Origin: Bacillus sp. PAMC26568 | Lineage (GTDB): Bacteria > Bacillota > Bacilli > Bacillales > Bacillaceae | Direction of reading: 5' to 3' | DNA length: 64,000 nt | Assembly (NCBI RefSeq): GCF_014235785.1 | Contig: NZ_CP060137.1 | Span: 2,728,001 to 2,792,000 of the forward strand | Part shown: piece by piece, positions 36,021-46,824 of the stretch | Layout: each line of letters opens with the position of its first letter | Numbering within the stretch: position 1 is the stretch's first letter | The notes under the pieces: generated by a model | What the model saw: only the letters and a program-made list of their open reading frames with translations | What the model was told of the DNA's origin: nothing | Database searches by the model: none | Position numbers and translations under genes: made by a program

Positions 36021-36049
36021 ATAATAATATGTCACATTCATTTCGTCAA
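36021..36049 (-). promoter_or_regulatory. SR1 promoter with CcpN-like operator
   Basis: On the minus strand -35 TTGACG (36049-36044), 17-base spacer, -10 TATTAT (36026-36021). Between and across the spacer TGTGACATATT (36036-36026) matches the CcpN operator consensus TRTGHYATAYW at all positions as I recall it. CcpN represses SR1 during glycolysis in B. subtilis. Confidence 0.78.
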
Positions 36050-36170
36050 GCCTAAATTGTATAACACATTTATTATTTCATGTGGAAATATGGTATCTTT
36101 ATAGGTAACTAAGCATATAGCCTTTCGATAAAATAGATAAAACCGGCAGTAATTACTGCCAGTTTTTCTA

Positions 36171-36470
36171 TTATTCATATTGCGTGGTCAATTGGACAGA
36201 TGGGATGATTTCTTTGAAAAAGTCGGCGAGCTCTGCTGCCTGCTGCAGGGTTCCAGTCTGAAATGCTTGTTTGAGGAGTTCGAGGTCTTCAATGTCAGAT
36301 GAATCAAGAAGAGCCGCTTTACAAGTTTGGAGACAAACGACGAGCGGTTTTCCAAAAAACATGCTTGAGTAAACGATAGCTAAATCATACCTATGATCTT
36401 GAGTGAAAAAACCAACATACCTGACATGTGCTTGTTCCGAATCATCATAAAACTTTTCAAAAGCGTTCAT
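36171..36470 (-). CDS. DUF3055-like (SAV0927 type) protein
   Basis: A 99-residue cytosolic acidic protein. The sequence beginning FEKFYDDSEQAHVRYVGFFT and then RYDLAIVYSSMFFGKPLVVC is reminiscent of the DUF3055/SAV0927 family. The ATG at 36470 follows GGAGGAGG six bases upstream; the upstream ATG at 36485 includes that ribosome binding site and was rejected. Single gene. Function unknown. Confidence 0.72.
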   Translation of the reverse strand: MNAFEKFYDDSEQAHVRYVGFFTQDHRYDLAIVYSSMFFGKPLVVCLQTCKAALLDSSDIEDLELLKQAFQTGTLQQAAELADFFKEIIPSVQLTTQYE

Positions 36471-36628
36471 GACAGCCTCCTCCATTATTTGTCTGACTAT
36501 TCAGATTTATTATAAATCATTTTTGCTTTTTATACAATTTATTCCTTTCGTCATCTTGTAAGTTCCGTGAAATCACTGTAAAATTTAAATGATTCATAAA
36601 TTTCAATAAAAATAATGGAGTTGAGATT

Positions 36629-37018
36629 ATGGCTTCCCATGCTTATATTAAATTAGTGCCCGGATCAATTCAGCAGCAGATTACATTGGATGAAGTTGAA
36701 GATCTCTTCAACTATTATAAAAATATTACGAACAAAACAGGAGAACAACTGAACTTTAAATATGAAAATTCTGCTTTTCCATATGAGTGCCAGCAAAAAG
36801 AAGGCTATCTCTCATTAACCTCAAACGAACGCGGCTATTCTAAAATGTATGTTGGTGTCGGTTCTGAAAGTGCTGCTTTTTTGCAAATTACCCTTCCAGG
36901 TGATTCAAAATTTGGAGACAAAAATAAAGCAAATGAGTTTTCAAAGTTTCTTGCCAAAAAGCTTCAAGGCGAATTAACCTTATTTAATGGGCGGGTTATG
37001 TACTATTATAAAAGATAA
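36629..37018 (+). CDS. DUF1885-like protein
   Basis: A 129-residue soluble protein: MASHAYIKLVPGSIQQQITL start, NFKYENSAFPYECQQ and MYVGVGSESAAFLQITLP. This resembles the DUF1885 family of Bacillus and Geobacillus, known by structure but not by function. The ATG at 36629 follows a weak GGAGTTGAG. A terminator begins at the stop codon. Confidence 0.72.
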   Translation: MASHAYIKLVPGSIQQQITLDEVEDLFNYYKNITNKTGEQLNFKYENSAFPYECQQKEGYLSLTSNERGYSKMYVGVGSESAAFLQITLPGDSKFGDKNKANEFSKFLAKKLQGELTLFNGRVMYYYKR

Positions 37019-37048
37019 AAAGCGATCATAAAGGATCGCTTTTTTATG
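37017..37048. terminator. Bidirectional terminator
   Basis: AAAAAGCGATC / GATCGCTTTTTTA hairpin between convergent genes, overlapping the last codon of the deacetylase gene. Confidence 0.88.
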
Positions 37049-37880
37049 ATATTTTTTTGATAAAATCAGGATTTGCTATTTCATACCCCTTTGCTATTAA
37101 ACCCTCTACAATTCCTTTCAATGCTGCTTTCGTCCATTCACGGTCGTGCATTAACAAGTTTGCGCCATCTGTCAGATAAGGTGAATTCACCATAATATCT
37201 GTAAGTGCTTCTTTTGTTTGATAATCCTTCACCCAATCGTACCCATAAGTCCAATTCATCAGTACCATCTTTTCTTCTTCGGCAATCTTGCGGCTGTCAT
37301 CTGTGTTGCTTCCAAATGGCGCTCTGAAAAATTGTGGTCTTTCCCCTGTTATCGCTTCGACTTGGTCGTTTAGCCCAATAATTTCTTTTCGTTGTTCTTC
37401 AATTGAAAGATCTTTCAAATTAGCATGTGTCAAGGTATGATTTCCGATTGGAAAACCAAGATCATGGATTTCTTTAAGAACCTTTTTTTCTTCTTCAGAA
37501 TCAATGAAATGACCATTTACAAAAAAGATTGCCTTCACTCCAAGCTCCTTTAATATATGAGCCATTTCAAGACTGTTTTTATCTGGTGCATCATCAATTG
37601 TCAGTAAAACCGTCTTTGAGTTCACGTTTCCGCTTAGAGGTTTTATTGTCCAATTGGCAGGATCAATTGTGTATTTAGGTTCTGCTGGCTGTTCTGAAAT
37701 CGTTTCTTCCTCTGGCTCCTCTTTCTCCGGCTCTTTAGCGGCCTCTTCTTCTTTCACTCGTTCCTCCTGCTGACTGTCCTCTGCAGCTTCTTTCTTGTCA
37801 TCCGTTTTCTTTAGCGTTTGTTCCGAACTGCAGCCTGTTAGCAAACATGCTGCTGCCATGATGAATAACACGTGTTTCAT
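37044..37880 (-). CDS. Polysaccharide deacetylase lipoprotein
   Basis: A 278-residue exported lipoprotein with a NodB/CE4 carbohydrate esterase domain. The signal peptide MKHVLFIMAAACLLTGC ends in lipobox LLTGC. A 55-residue Glu/Lys-rich linker follows. The CE4 motifs are VLLTIDDAP (motif 1, with TIDDAP for the usual TFDDG), GNHTLTHANL (motif 2), RAPFGS (motif 3) and LLMHD (motif 5). Probably trims peptidoglycan or another surface glycan; TIDDA is a variant seen in YlxY/PdaB-like proteins. The ATG at 37880 follows GGGGGA; the earlier ATG at 37898 includes that site. Confidence 0.9.
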   Translation of the reverse strand: MKHVLFIMAAACLLTGCSSEQTLKKTDDKKEAAEDSQQEERVKEEEAAKEPEKEEPEEETISEQPAEPKYTIDPANWTIKPLSGNVNSKTVLLTIDDAPDKNSLEMAHILKELGVKAIFFVNGHFIDSEEEKKVLKEIHDLGFPIGNHTLTHANLKDLSIEEQRKEIIGLNDQVEAITGERPQFFRAPFGSNTDDSRKIAEEEKMVLMNWTYGYDWVKDYQTKEALTDIMVNSPYLTDGANLLMHDREWTKAALKGIVEGLIAKGYEIANPDFIKKIS

Positions 37881-38069
37881 TATGTATCCCCCAATCACTC
37901 TGCGTGATAAGTATAATATAAGGTTGAATGCTTCACTAGGTTAATAGAGGAATTACTTAACATTGATCCTAACTTACTATGTAAAATTCAGTTATTTTTC
38001 ACCAAAACCATTTCAAATATATGGATGCTGGTGCCGCAGACCGTTGTTTCAGCAGTCCCGATTTGCAGT

Positions 38070-38324
38070 TTATTGCGTTAAGGTCGTGACTATAAATATA
38101 AAGCCATCTTTCAATAGGAGGGCAGAAAATGCAGTCAAAACCGTAATCATGAACGACATTTTTTTTGAATGCAAAACAGCTGCTGCAGCAAGATAAGATA
38201 CATATAAAAACATAGCAAACAAAATCATTTTTGCTTGAAAAGAATCTTTCTTAGACAGCCACTCTACTATTAAGTAACCGCACCACATCACACATTGCAT
38301 AGAAACAATAATCCGCCACTTCAT
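38070..38324 (-). CDS. Small membrane protein of unknown function
   Basis: An 84-residue protein with three hydrophobic segments (about residues 5-21, 32-50 and 57-79). The Trp- and Met-rich start MKWRIIVSMQCVMWCGYLIV is preceded by AAAGGAGAG six bases before the ATG, good support for a real gene. No terminator or operon partner is clear. Family not recognised. Confidence 0.7.
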   Translation of the reverse strand: MKWRIIVSMQCVMWCGYLIVEWLSKKDSFQAKMILFAMFLYVSYLAAAAVLHSKKMSFMITVLTAFSALLLKDGFIFIVTTLTQ

Positions 38325-38563
38325 ATTTGCTCTCCTTTATTGCAGCTGAAAAAATTTCTATTTTATATAGGTTATGCGTCAATCCTACTGTATATTTTTC
38401 ATTTATGTAACAAATAGGTAACATTCAAGGGAATTTTCGGAAAACATGATAAAATAGCATTAATTTAAGTAATCGGCCTTATAAAATTAGGTAAGAAGTA
38501 ATAGCTTATTACCGCGATGAATGTGTGATGTACGACCATTTCACTCTAAAAGAGGTGGGCAAT

Positions 38564-38944
38564 ATGGCAAAGTCGGTTATTGTCGCCTTCATCATGCCAG
38601 TATTTCTTCTATCATCTTGCAGTCTGAATTTCACTTCTGAGACGATTAATCAGCCGGAAGAAAGAAAACTCTTATTTTTTTCAGATGATCAAGATGTACA
38701 TAGGGAATCCGTTTATTATGACGCCTTAATTGATTTAAAGCGTGATTTCCCAGAAGAGGTTGAAGGTATACAATTTATCGAATCAAGTGTTGAAGAAGAA
38801 TATCCTTTCGATGTTGATACGTACCCTTCTCTCGTTGTTGTGGACAAAAATAAGGTCATCTTTCAAATTGAGGGTCATGTTGGGAATAAACAAGAAATTA
38901 TTAGTCCTGTCATTAAAGCTCTTTCAAAAAGCAGCGGACATTGA
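38564..38944 (+). CDS. slp: Small peptidoglycan-associated-type lipoprotein (Slp-like)
   Basis: A 126-residue lipoprotein. The signal peptide MAKSVIVAFIMPVFLLSSC ends in lipobox LLSSC; the mature part has a thioredoxin-like feel (KLLFFSDDQDVHRESVYYD, then YPSLVVVDKN). Placed beside pdhD and near speA, where B. subtilis has slp. The ATG at 38564 follows AGAGGTGGG, favoured over the frame from 38525. Terminator follows. Assignment by position, size and lipoprotein nature. Confidence 0.7.
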   Translation: MAKSVIVAFIMPVFLLSSCSLNFTSETINQPEERKLLFFSDDQDVHRESVYYDALIDLKRDFPEEVEGIQFIESSVEEEYPFDVDTYPSLVVVDKNKVIFQIEGHVGNKQEIISPVIKALSKSSGH

Positions 38945-38965
38945 TCACTATATTTATTCGATAGC

Positions 38966-38999
38966 AGGCGGTGATTATTTTAACCGCCTTTTTATTTTT
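38966..38999 (+). terminator. Terminator of slp
   Basis: AGGCGGT...AACCGCCTTTTTATTTTTT hairpin with a long T run. Confidence 0.85.
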
Positions 39000-39057
39000 T
39001 CTGAAATTAAACGGAATTCAGGGATTTCCTTATTCATATCTCAGAAATTCATAAAGA

Positions 39058-39098
39058 AAAAACCCCTTAATGAAGGTTCATTAAGGGGTTCTCTATTA
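39058..39098 (-). terminator. Terminator of the pdh operon
   Basis: On the minus strand AACCCCTTAATGA...TCATTAAGGGGTTTTTTC, directly after the pdhD stop. Strong 13-bp stem. Confidence 0.9.
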
Positions 39099-40508
39099 TT
39101 TCACGATGTGAATCGGGCTTCCGATTGCAACTTCAGCAGCTTCCATTGTGATTTCTCCCAATGTTGGATGCGCATGAATTGTCATCGCAATATCTTCAGC
39201 AGTCATGCCGGCTTCAATTGCAAGGCTAAGCTCTGAAATCATATCAGAAGCTGCAGCACCAGCAATTTGCGCTCCAATAACAAGACCGTCTTCTTTACGT
39301 GTAACCAGTTTTAAGAATCCGTCTGTTTGGTTAAGAGAAAGTGCACGTCCATTTGCAGCAAATGGGAACTTAGCAGCAACAACCTCAAGTCCTTCTTCTT
39401 TAGCTTGTGCTTCTGTGTAGCCTACTGAAGCAAGTTCAGGCTCAGAGAATACAACAGCAGGAATTCCTAAGTAATCAATTTCAGCGTTCTCTCCGGCGAT
39501 TACCTCTGCAGCAATTTTGCCTTCATAAGAAGCTTTATGTGCAAGAGGAGGTCCTTCAACGATATCACCGATTGCAAAGATGTTAGAAACGCTTGTGCGG
39601 CACTGCTTATCAATTTTAATCACGCCGCGGTCTGACATTTCAACCCCAACTTGCTCAAGGCCAAGCTCGTCTGTGTTAGCACGGCGTCCAACTGTTACTA
39701 ACAAGTAGTCAGCTTCAACTGTCTGCTCTTCGCCTTTTACTTCAAATGTTACCTTTACGCCGTTTTCTGTTTCTTCAACAGATTTAGCTTTCGCTTTTGT
39801 ATGGATTTCAACGTTTCCCTTTTTCTTAAGGTTACGTTTTACAAGTGAGCTCATTTGCTTTTCAAAGCCCATTAAGATCTCATCCATTGCTTCAATGAAA
39901 ACTACTTCAGAACCGAAGTTAGCATATGCTGTTCCAAGCTCAGTGCCGATGTAGCCTGCACCAATGACAACAATTTTCTTAGGGATTTCATTTAAGCTTA
40001 GCGCGCCAGTTGAATCTAAAACGCGTTTAGAATATTTGAATCCTGGAATTTCAATCGGGCGTGAACCTGTAGCGATGATTGCATTTTTGAATTTATAAGT
40101 TTGAGATGAATTGTCATCCATAACTTTAATAGATTCACTGTCAACAAAATAAGCTTCGCCGCGAACGATTTCAACTTTGTTTCCTTTAAGTAGTCCTTCA
40201 ACTCCGCCGACAAGCTTTTTCACAACGCCTGCTTTGAATTCTTGAACTTTTGTAAAATCAACTGTTACATTTTCAGCAATGATACCCATGTCTTCTGAAT
40301 GTTTTGCATGTTCAAAACGGTGACCCGCAGCGATTAACGCTTTAGAAGGAATACATCCAACGTTCAAACAAACGCCGCCAAGGTTTCCTCTTTCTACGAT
40401 TGTTACTTTCTGTCCAAGCTGTGCAGCGCGGATGGCAGCTACATAGCCGCCAGGTCCCGCACCAATGACAAGAGTATCTGTTTCAATAGGGAAATCTCCT
40501 ACTACCAT
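39096..40508 (-). CDS. pdhD: Dihydrolipoyl dehydrogenase (pyruvate dehydrogenase E3)
   Basis: A 470-residue flavoprotein. FAD motif [17 protein letters not shown] near residue 14, redox-active disulfide [12 protein letters not shown] (Cys47 and Cys52), NAD motif [24 protein letters not shown] and catalytic HAHPTLGE near the C-terminus. Re-oxidises the dihydrolipoyl groups of E2. Three bases after the pdhC stop. Confidence 0.98.
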   Translation of the reverse strand: MVVGDFPIETDTLVIGAGPGGYVAAIRAAQLGQKVTIVERGNLGGVCLNVGCIPSKALIAAGHRFEHAKHSEDMGIIAENVTVDFTKVQEFKAGVVKKLVGGVEGLLKGNKVEIVRGEAYFVDSESIKVMDDNSSQTYKFKNAIIATGSRPIEIPGFKYSKRVLDSTGALSLNEIPKKIVVIGAGYIGTELGTAYANFGSEVVFIEAMDEILMGFEKQMSSLVKRNLKKKGNVEIHTKAKAKSVEETENGVKVTFEVKGEEQTVEADYLLVTVGRRANTDELGLEQVGVEMSDRGVIKIDKQCRTSVSNIFAIGDIVEGPPLAHKASYEGKIAAEVIAGENAEIDYLGIPAVVFSEPELASVGYTEAQAKEEGLEVVAAKFPFAANGRALSLNQTDGFLKLVTRKEDGLVIGAQIAGAAASDMISELSLAIEAGMTAEDIAMTIHAHPTLGEITMEAAEVAIGSPIHIVK

Positions 40509-40511
40509 CGA

Positions 40512-41873
40512 TTACGCCTCCATTAGAATAAGTTGTGGGTCGTTCAATAAACGCTTAATGTGATTTAATGCATTTTGTGCTGTAGCACCATCGATCATGC
40601 GGTGGTCAAAGCTTAATGATAAAGCAAGCACTGGAGCAGCAACAATTTCACCGTCAACTACGATTGCTTTTTCAGCAATGCGGCCGATTCCAAGGATTGC
40701 AACCTCTGGGTGATTAATTACTGGAGTGAACCATTGTCCGCCAGCTGATCCGATGTTTGTAATTGTACAAGAAGCGCCCTTCATTTCCGCAGCAGAAAGT
40801 TTACCGTCGCGTGCTTTAGTAGCTAAGCCGTTAATTTCATCAGAAATGTCAAAGATTGATTTGCGTTCTGCGTTTTTAACAACTGGAACCATAAGTCCTT
40901 TTTCCGTATCAGCAGCAATACCGATGTTGTAGTAATGCTTTTGAATCACTTCTTCTGTTTTGTCATCGATAGAAGTGTTAAGAACCGGATATTTCTTAAG
41001 CGCTGATGTAAGAGCTTTCACTACGTACGGTAAATATGTTAACTTAATTCCCTGCTCCGCTGCAACACCTTTGAACTGTTTTCTGTGAGAAACTAGTTTC
41101 GTCACATCCACTTCATCCATCAAAGTTACATGTGGAGCTGTATGTTTTGAGTTAACCATTGCTTTAGCAATTGCTTTGCGCATTGGGCTCATTTTCTCGC
41201 GTGTTTCCGGGAAGTCGCCTTCTGGAACAGCTTGTTTTGCAGGTGCTTTTTGCTCTGCTTTTTCTTCTTTAGCTTCTGTTTGAGGAGCTTCAGTTTGCGT
41301 TTCAGCAGGTTTAGAGCCGCCTTCTAAGAATGCATCAATGTCTTCTTTGCCGATGCGTCCGTTTTTGCCTGATCCAGATACTTGGCGGATTTCAACGCCT
41401 TTTTCACGTGCATATTTGCGTACAGAAGGCATTGCAATGATACGGCGGTCTGGATCGACTTCAGCCTGATCCTGTGCACCTGCGCCTGTAGCTTCTGCTG
41501 TTTCTTGTTTAGGAGCTTCTTCTTTTTTCACATCTTGGCCAGCTTCAGCTGTAGATTGAACTTGTGCTTCTGTTTTCACTTCTTTAGCAGGCTCATCCCC
41601 ATGGTCATCACCTTTAAATTTAAGGTTTTCGTAACCAGGAGCATCAAATGTGATAAGAGTTTGTCCAACAGTTGCAACAGTTCCCTCTTCAACTTTAAGC
41701 TCAATAACTTTTCCTTTTACAGGAGAAGGAATTTCAACGACAGCTTTATCGTTCTGGATTTCAGCCAGTACATCATCTTCGTTTACTTCATCGCCTGGCT
41801 TGATAAACCACTTTACAATTTCACCTTCGTGGATACCCTCACCGATATCCGGCATTTTAAATTCGAATGACAC
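40512..41873 (-). CDS. pdhC: Dihydrolipoamide acetyltransferase (pyruvate dehydrogenase E2)
   Basis: A 453-residue core subunit. Single N-terminal lipoyl domain with modified Lys43 in [14 protein letters not shown]. An Ala/Glu/Gln/Lys-rich flexible linker (residues 80-140) leads to the peripheral-subunit-binding domain [18 protein letters not shown], a second linker and the catalytic domain with [13 protein letters not shown] (HxxxD). Transfers acetyl from lipoamide to CoA. A 172-base gap separates it from pdhB, unlike the other genes of the operon, and might hold an internal promoter. Confidence 0.97.
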   Translation of the reverse strand: MSFEFKMPDIGEGIHEGEIVKWFIKPGDEVNEDDVLAEIQNDKAVVEIPSPVKGKVIELKVEEGTVATVGQTLITFDAPGYENLKFKGDDHGDEPAKEVKTEAQVQSTAEAGQDVKKEEAPKQETAEATGAGAQDQAEVDPDRRIIAMPSVRKYAREKGVEIRQVSGSGKNGRIGKEDIDAFLEGGSKPAETQTEAPQTEAKEEKAEQKAPAKQAVPEGDFPETREKMSPMRKAIAKAMVNSKHTAPHVTLMDEVDVTKLVSHRKQFKGVAAEQGIKLTYLPYVVKALTSALKKYPVLNTSIDDKTEEVIQKHYYNIGIAADTEKGLMVPVVKNAERKSIFDISDEINGLATKARDGKLSAAEMKGASCTITNIGSAGGQWFTPVINHPEVAILGIGRIAEKAIVVDGEIVAAPVLALSLSFDHRMIDGATAQNALNHIKRLLNDPQLILMEA

Positions 41874-42045
41874 GGTATATTACCTCCTATTTTTCATATG
41901 GAAAAGAAACCAGTTTGCAGGTTTCAAAAGAATAAACATTTGATGTTTGTTCAAGTGCTATCACGCAGCTCGGCCGCGCTTATCATGGAACATTAACACG
42001 CCATTCTTCCTGGACCCTCTGATTTCTTTTCTCAGAAATGTATAA

Positions 42046-43023
42046 TTAGAAATTCATTACTTTTTTAGCTGTTTCAATTACATCTTTGAAGTTTGGCAGC
42101 CATACACCTTCAGCTTGAGAGAAAGCAAATACGGTGTCTGGAGCTGTCACGCGAAGTACAGGAGCTTCTAAGCTTAAGATCGCACGGTCATTGATTTCAG
42201 CAACAACGTTAGCTGCAATGCCTGCTTGCTTTTGAGCTTCTTGTACAACAATCGCACGGCCTGTTTTTTCAACAGATGCAATGATTGTATCGATATCCAA
42301 TGGACTGATTGTGCGAAGGTCGATCACTTCAGCAGAAATTCCTTCTTTTTCAAGCTCTTCTGCTGCTTTTAATGACTCATGCACCATTGCGCCGTAAGTA
42401 ATAATAGAAAGGTCTGAACCTTCTCTTTTTACTTCAGCTTTGCCGATTTCAATTGTATATTCTTCTTCAGGAACTTCCTGACGGAAAGAACGGTAAAGCT
42501 TCATATGCTCAAGGAATACAACAGGGTCGTTATCACGAATAGCAGAGATTAAAAGTCCTTTTGCATCGTATGGAGTTGAAGGAATAACAACTTTCACACC
42601 AGGCTGCTGAGCCATAAGACCTTCTAAACTGTCAGCATGAAGTTCAGGTGTATGAACGCCTCCGCCGAATGGTGAGCGGATTGTAACTGGAGACGACCAG
42701 CGTCCGCCTGAACGGTAGCGCATACGAGCCATTTGGCCTGAAATAGAGTCCATTACTTCATAAACGAAACCGAAGAATTGAATTTCAGCTACAGGACGGA
42801 ATCCTGTTAATCCAAGACCGATCGCAAGACCGCCGATTCCTGATTCAGCAAGAGGTGTATCAAATACACGGTCTTCGCCAAATTCTTTTTGTAATCCTTC
42901 AGTAGCACGGAAAACGCCGCCATTTACACCAACATCTTCTCCAAACACTAAGACGTTAGAATCATTTTTTAATTCTGAGCGCAGCGCATCGGTGATTGCT
43001 TGAATCATTGTCATTTGAGCCAT
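42046..43023 (-). CDS. pdhB: Pyruvate dehydrogenase E1 beta subunit
   Basis: A 325-residue transketolase-like subunit. [16 protein letters not shown] start, [47 protein letters not shown] and [14 protein letters not shown] are typical. Pairs with PdhA to form the TPP site of E1, which decarboxylates pyruvate and acetylates E2 lipoamide. Four bases from the pdhA stop. Confidence 0.97.
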   Translation of the reverse strand: MAQMTMIQAITDALRSELKNDSNVLVFGEDVGVNGGVFRATEGLQKEFGEDRVFDTPLAESGIGGLAIGLGLTGFRPVAEIQFFGFVYEVMDSISGQMARMRYRSGGRWSSPVTIRSPFGGGVHTPELHADSLEGLMAQQPGVKVVIPSTPYDAKGLLISAIRDNDPVVFLEHMKLYRSFRQEVPEEEYTIEIGKAEVKREGSDLSIITYGAMVHESLKAAEELEKEGISAEVIDLRTISPLDIDTIIASVEKTGRAIVVQEAQKQAGIAANVVAEINDRAILSLEAPVLRVTAPDTVFAFSQAEGVWLPNFKDVIETAKKVMNF

Positions 43024-43026
43024 GGC

Positions 43027-44148
<1,122 letters not shown>

Positions 44149-44310
44149 TCACCTATCCTTTCGCTTATAAAAAAATAGTTCTAGATAATTACTGACACAT
44201 ACAGCATTAGCCTACCCAAAATGAGTACGCCTGACACATTTTTTTAGGCTATCCTCTATATATCTTTATACCACCTGAGAGAATGCCGAAACGTTCTCTA
44301 TGTATTGGAC

Positions 44311-44508
44311 AGTACAAATATCTGTACTAATTTAAGTGATGAAAGAAATTAATACAATTCATTTCAACAGTTCTAAGTGTACACCATAAAAAATATGTTC
44401 GTCAATTGATTTATACCGACATTCTCAAAAGTTCAATGCTTTAATATTTTTACTTTTATTCCCTTTTTATCAATCTGTACTATAACTATTTATAACACTG
44501 TACTATAA
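44311..44508. repeat. Repeated CTGTACTATAA motifs upstream of pdhA
   Basis: Two exact copies of CTGTACTATAA at 44475-44485 and 44498-44508 (23 bases apart). A third, CTGTACTAA, at 44322-44330 is the right arm of the inverted repeat AGTACA-N6-TGTACT (44311-44328). Looks like a regulator site family rather than a random repeat. Confidence 0.6.
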
Positions 44509-44631
44509 TAATCGATACAGAATACTCTATTTCTATGATTCAGCTGGCTTGAACTCAGCCTGCCCAACACATTTACTAGGGTTTATCAGCTGAAGAAATT
44601 TGTTTTACGCTTACATTTTTGACATTTATCA

Positions 44632-44676
44632 AAAAAAGCCTGGAGAGTCATGTTCACTCACCAGGCTCATTTCTAT
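44632..44676 (-). terminator. Terminator of ykyA
   Basis: On the minus strand GAGCCTGGTGAGT...ACTCTCCAGGCTTTTTTT, immediately after the ykyA stop. Confidence 0.9.
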
Positions 44677-44677
44677 A

Positions 44678-45361
44678 TCATTTCGAAGCGTTTTGTTTCG
44701 GCTGCTCCACTTCAATGTTTGCTTCTTTATAAAAATCCATTTTTTCTTGATTATATTGTTCGGTAAATTCATTGAATTTTTTGTTTTCGGCTAATACTTT
44801 CTCGTAACTGCTGTTTATTTCCGAAATTTTCGCTTCCAGCTCTTCTAGTTTCAAATCTTTATTTTGAAACATTTCATATAGTTCTTTATCTAAAGAAATG
44901 GCGTCTTTATAAGAAGCATAAAGAGCGTCATACGATGCATATCGTTTTTCCATCAGCTCCTGCAGCTTTACTGCTTTTTCCTTAGTGCCGTCTTCTTTAA
45001 GATTCTTTGCAAGTTCTGCTATTTTATCGAATTCTTTTTCAGAAGCATCAATGCTTTCTTTTTCATCCTCTACCCGCTTCTCTCGTTCTTCCACTACAGA
45101 TATGGCTTCTTTAGAAAGTGATACAATTTTATCGTATTCTTTCATTCCTAAGGAAATAATTTCTTCATAAAGTTCATTTTCTTCTTTTTCAAGTTCAATC
45201 AAAGGCTGCTGCTGCTGTTCAAATGTGTCTTCAAGTGATACCACTTTTTCCAGAGCCGAGTACATTTCTTCCTCTGGGGAAGATCCTAGACACCCAGTCA
45301 TTACTGCTGATCCAAATAAGATTGCCGCCGCAGCGGATACTGCTTTTGAAAACTTTGTCAC
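44678..45361 (-). CDS. ykyA: YkyA-type putative cell-wall-binding lipoprotein
   Basis: A 227-residue lipoprotein. The signal peptide ends in VMTGCLGSS with lipobox Cys. The mature part is almost wholly charged helix (Glu/Lys-rich, for example VVEEREKRVEDEKESIDASE), predicted to be a long coiled coil. Position upstream of pdhA and size match B. subtilis YkyA. The start is GTG at 45361 behind GGGGGA; an open frame to 45388 has no ribosome binding site. Confidence 0.85.
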   Translation of the reverse strand: MTKFSKAVSAAAAILFGSAVMTGCLGSSPEEEMYSALEKVVSLEDTFEQQQQPLIELEKEENELYEEIISLGMKEYDKIVSLSKEAISVVEEREKRVEDEKESIDASEKEFDKIAELAKNLKEDGTKEKAVKLQELMEKRYASYDALYASYKDAISLDKELYEMFQNKDLKLEELEAKISEINSSYEKVLAENKKFNEFTEQYNQEKMDFYKEANIEVEQPKQNASK

Positions 45362-45439
45362 TGTGGGTCCCCCTAACCAATTCAACAATTATAACTATAA
45401 GGCGTTCTCCCTTTTTTTACAATATCTTTCTTTTCATAA

Positions 45440-45633
45440 GACTGTTTTCGCATTGAATGTTGTTTTTGGTTATTCATTGTACCCGTGGATTTCCGCTGCA
45501 GGCACTTGCTTTCCGCTGTGAGGGATGGGAGCCTCGATTTCCCGAAGGAGTCAAGTGCCTTCCGCTGCAATCCACTAAAGTTTTTTTAGCCCTTTTTTCT
45601 AAAAGCAACAAACTTGATGAAAAGAGCCTTTCA
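45440..45633. repeat. Dispersed hairpin-forming repeat, copy A
   Basis: About 190 bp similar to 59142-59318: shared CCCGTGGATTTCCGCTGCAG and GGCACTTGCTTTCC, then GGAGTCAAGTGCC and AATCCACTAAAGTTTTT, and a common end TTTTTTCTAAAAGCAACAA. GTGGATT...AATCCAC and GGCACTTG...CAAGTGCC are complementary, so the core can fold as a long hairpin with an internal loop. Lies in a gap between ykyA and the YjcZ-type gene. Family unknown to me. Confidence 0.85.
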
Positions 45634-45728
45634 TTAAAATCATTGATTTTCTTATCCTATCACATAAAAATCATATGAAGTCTGATTAAAATTAATGCGG
45701 ATTTTGATTGGCCTGGGCACTAGTCTAT

Positions 45729-45756
45729 ACACATACGCCCGAGCCGACATAGTTTA
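45729..45756 (+). promoter_or_regulatory. Possible sigma-K promoter of the YjcZ-type gene
   Basis: -10 CATAGTTTA (45748-45756) fits the sigma-K consensus CATAnnnTA, with ACA at 45729-45731 spaced 16 bases upstream as the -35 AC element. Consistent with a mother-cell spore-coat peptide. Confidence 0.5.
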
Positions 45757-45816
45757 TAGAAGACGTTCAGGCAAACACCCAGTTTCTGACCGTCATAATC
45801 AAGAGGAGGTTTTTAC

Positions 45817-45942
45817 ATGTACGGATGTTATCCTGGATATGGTTATGGATACCCAGAAGGCGGAGGAAGCTCTTTCGCTTTGATAGTTGTCTTGTTTATT
45901 CTATTAATTATTGTTGGCGCAGCCTTTGTAGGCAACTACTAA
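45817..45942 (+). CDS. YjcZ-family sporulation peptide
   Basis: A 41-residue peptide: Gly/Tyr-rich N-terminus ([19 protein letters not shown]) followed by one hydrophobic segment [18 protein letters not shown]. This layout is that of the YjcZ-type small spore peptides of Bacillus. The ATG at 45817 follows AAGAGGAGG seven bases upstream. A sigma-K-like promoter precedes and a hairpin follows. Confidence 0.85.
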   Translation: MYGCYPGYGYGYPEGGGSSFALIVVLFILLIIVGAAFVGNY

Positions 45943-45949
45943 TTAAAGA

Positions 45950-45995
45950 TTGCGGCCTCAGACGCCCACATTCTTTGTGGGCATGCCGCTCTTTG
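45950..45995 (+). terminator. Terminator of the YjcZ-type gene
   Basis: GCGGC...GCCCACA-TTCTT-TGTGGGC...GCCGC followed by TCTTTG: a strong stem with a moderate T run. Confidence 0.72.
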
Positions 45996-46106
45996 CTTAA
46001 ACAGTCATTTGGAATTTGGAAGATAGGACAAGCTGGACTTTTCGTTTTTATATAATTCCTTTATACTTATATAAATGATTTTGCAAGAAATGGAGCGTGG
46101 TCCCTT

Positions 46107-46661
46107 ATGATTACGATGGATGATATTATTAGAGAAGGCCATCCGGCACTTCGAAAATCGGCAGAAGAAGTTCAAATGCCGCCTTCAGATGAAGATAAAA
46201 AAACGCTGCAGGATTTACTTGATTATGTAAAAAACAGTCAAGATCCTGAGATGATTGAAAAATACGGATTAAGACCCGGAATAGGCCTTGCAGCACCACA
46301 AATAAACGTATCTAAGCGCATGATAGCCATTCGAATGACTGATGAAAAAGACATTTTGCATAGCTATGCGCTGTATAACCCGAAAATCATCAGTCATTCG
46401 GTTGAAAAAAGCTACTTAACAAGCGGTGAGGGCTGTTTATCGGTTGACCGCCCGGTGCCTGGGTATGTTCCCCGATATGCCAGGATTCGCGTGAAAGCTG
46501 TAACACTCGCAGGAGAAGAAGTTGACTTAAGACTCAGAGGCATGCTTGCAATCGTATTTCAGCATGAAATTGATCATTTAAACGGCGTCATGTTCTATGA
46601 CCATATAGATGAAGAAGATCCTATGCGTGAACCAGAAAATGCAATCGCCATCGAACGGTAA
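46107..46661 (+). CDS. defB: Peptide deformylase
   Basis: A 184-residue metalloenzyme that removes the formyl group from nascent N-formyl-methionine. All three motifs are present: GIGLAAPQI (motif 1), EGCLS (motif 2) and QHEIDHLNG (motif 3). The type 2 insertion and the end [10 protein letters not shown] match YkrB/DefB of B. subtilis. The ATG at 46107 follows GGAGCGTGG; an in-frame ATG three codons on is an alternative. Convergent with ykrA. Confidence 0.97.
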   Translation: MITMDDIIREGHPALRKSAEEVQMPPSDEDKKTLQDLLDYVKNSQDPEMIEKYGLRPGIGLAAPQINVSKRMIAIRMTDEKDILHSYALYNPKIISHSVEKSYLTSGEGCLSVDRPVPGYVPRYARIRVKAVTLAGEEVDLRLRGMLAIVFQHEIDHLNGVMFYDHIDEEDPMREPENAIAIER

Positions 46662-46662
46662 A

Positions 46663-46698
46663 AAACCTGTCTGCTAAAAATAGCAGACAGGTTTTTTT
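46663..46698. terminator. Terminator between def and ykrA
   Basis: AAAAAACCTGTCTGCTA / TAGCAGACAGGTTTTTT perfect 13-bp stem with flanking A and T runs; bidirectional. Confidence 0.92.
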
Positions 46699-46824
46699 AC
46701 ATTGATGGCGAGCGCTAACGCCAAACTCCCCGCCAGAACAAATCCGACAAAAAAAGTCAAATCCGGACTTTTCTGCTGGATTCATTTAAGTCATGCCTGC
46801 GCTAAACAGGCCCTTCCGCTTTTC

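Noticed and set aside
41874-42045. Structured RNA between pdhB and pdhC
   Set aside because: Only weak dyads; no convincing stem, terminator or riboswitch core.
45695-45883. 62-codon ORF over the YjcZ promoter region
   Set aside because: Overlaps the better supported YjcZ-type gene in another frame, no SD, no recognisable domain.
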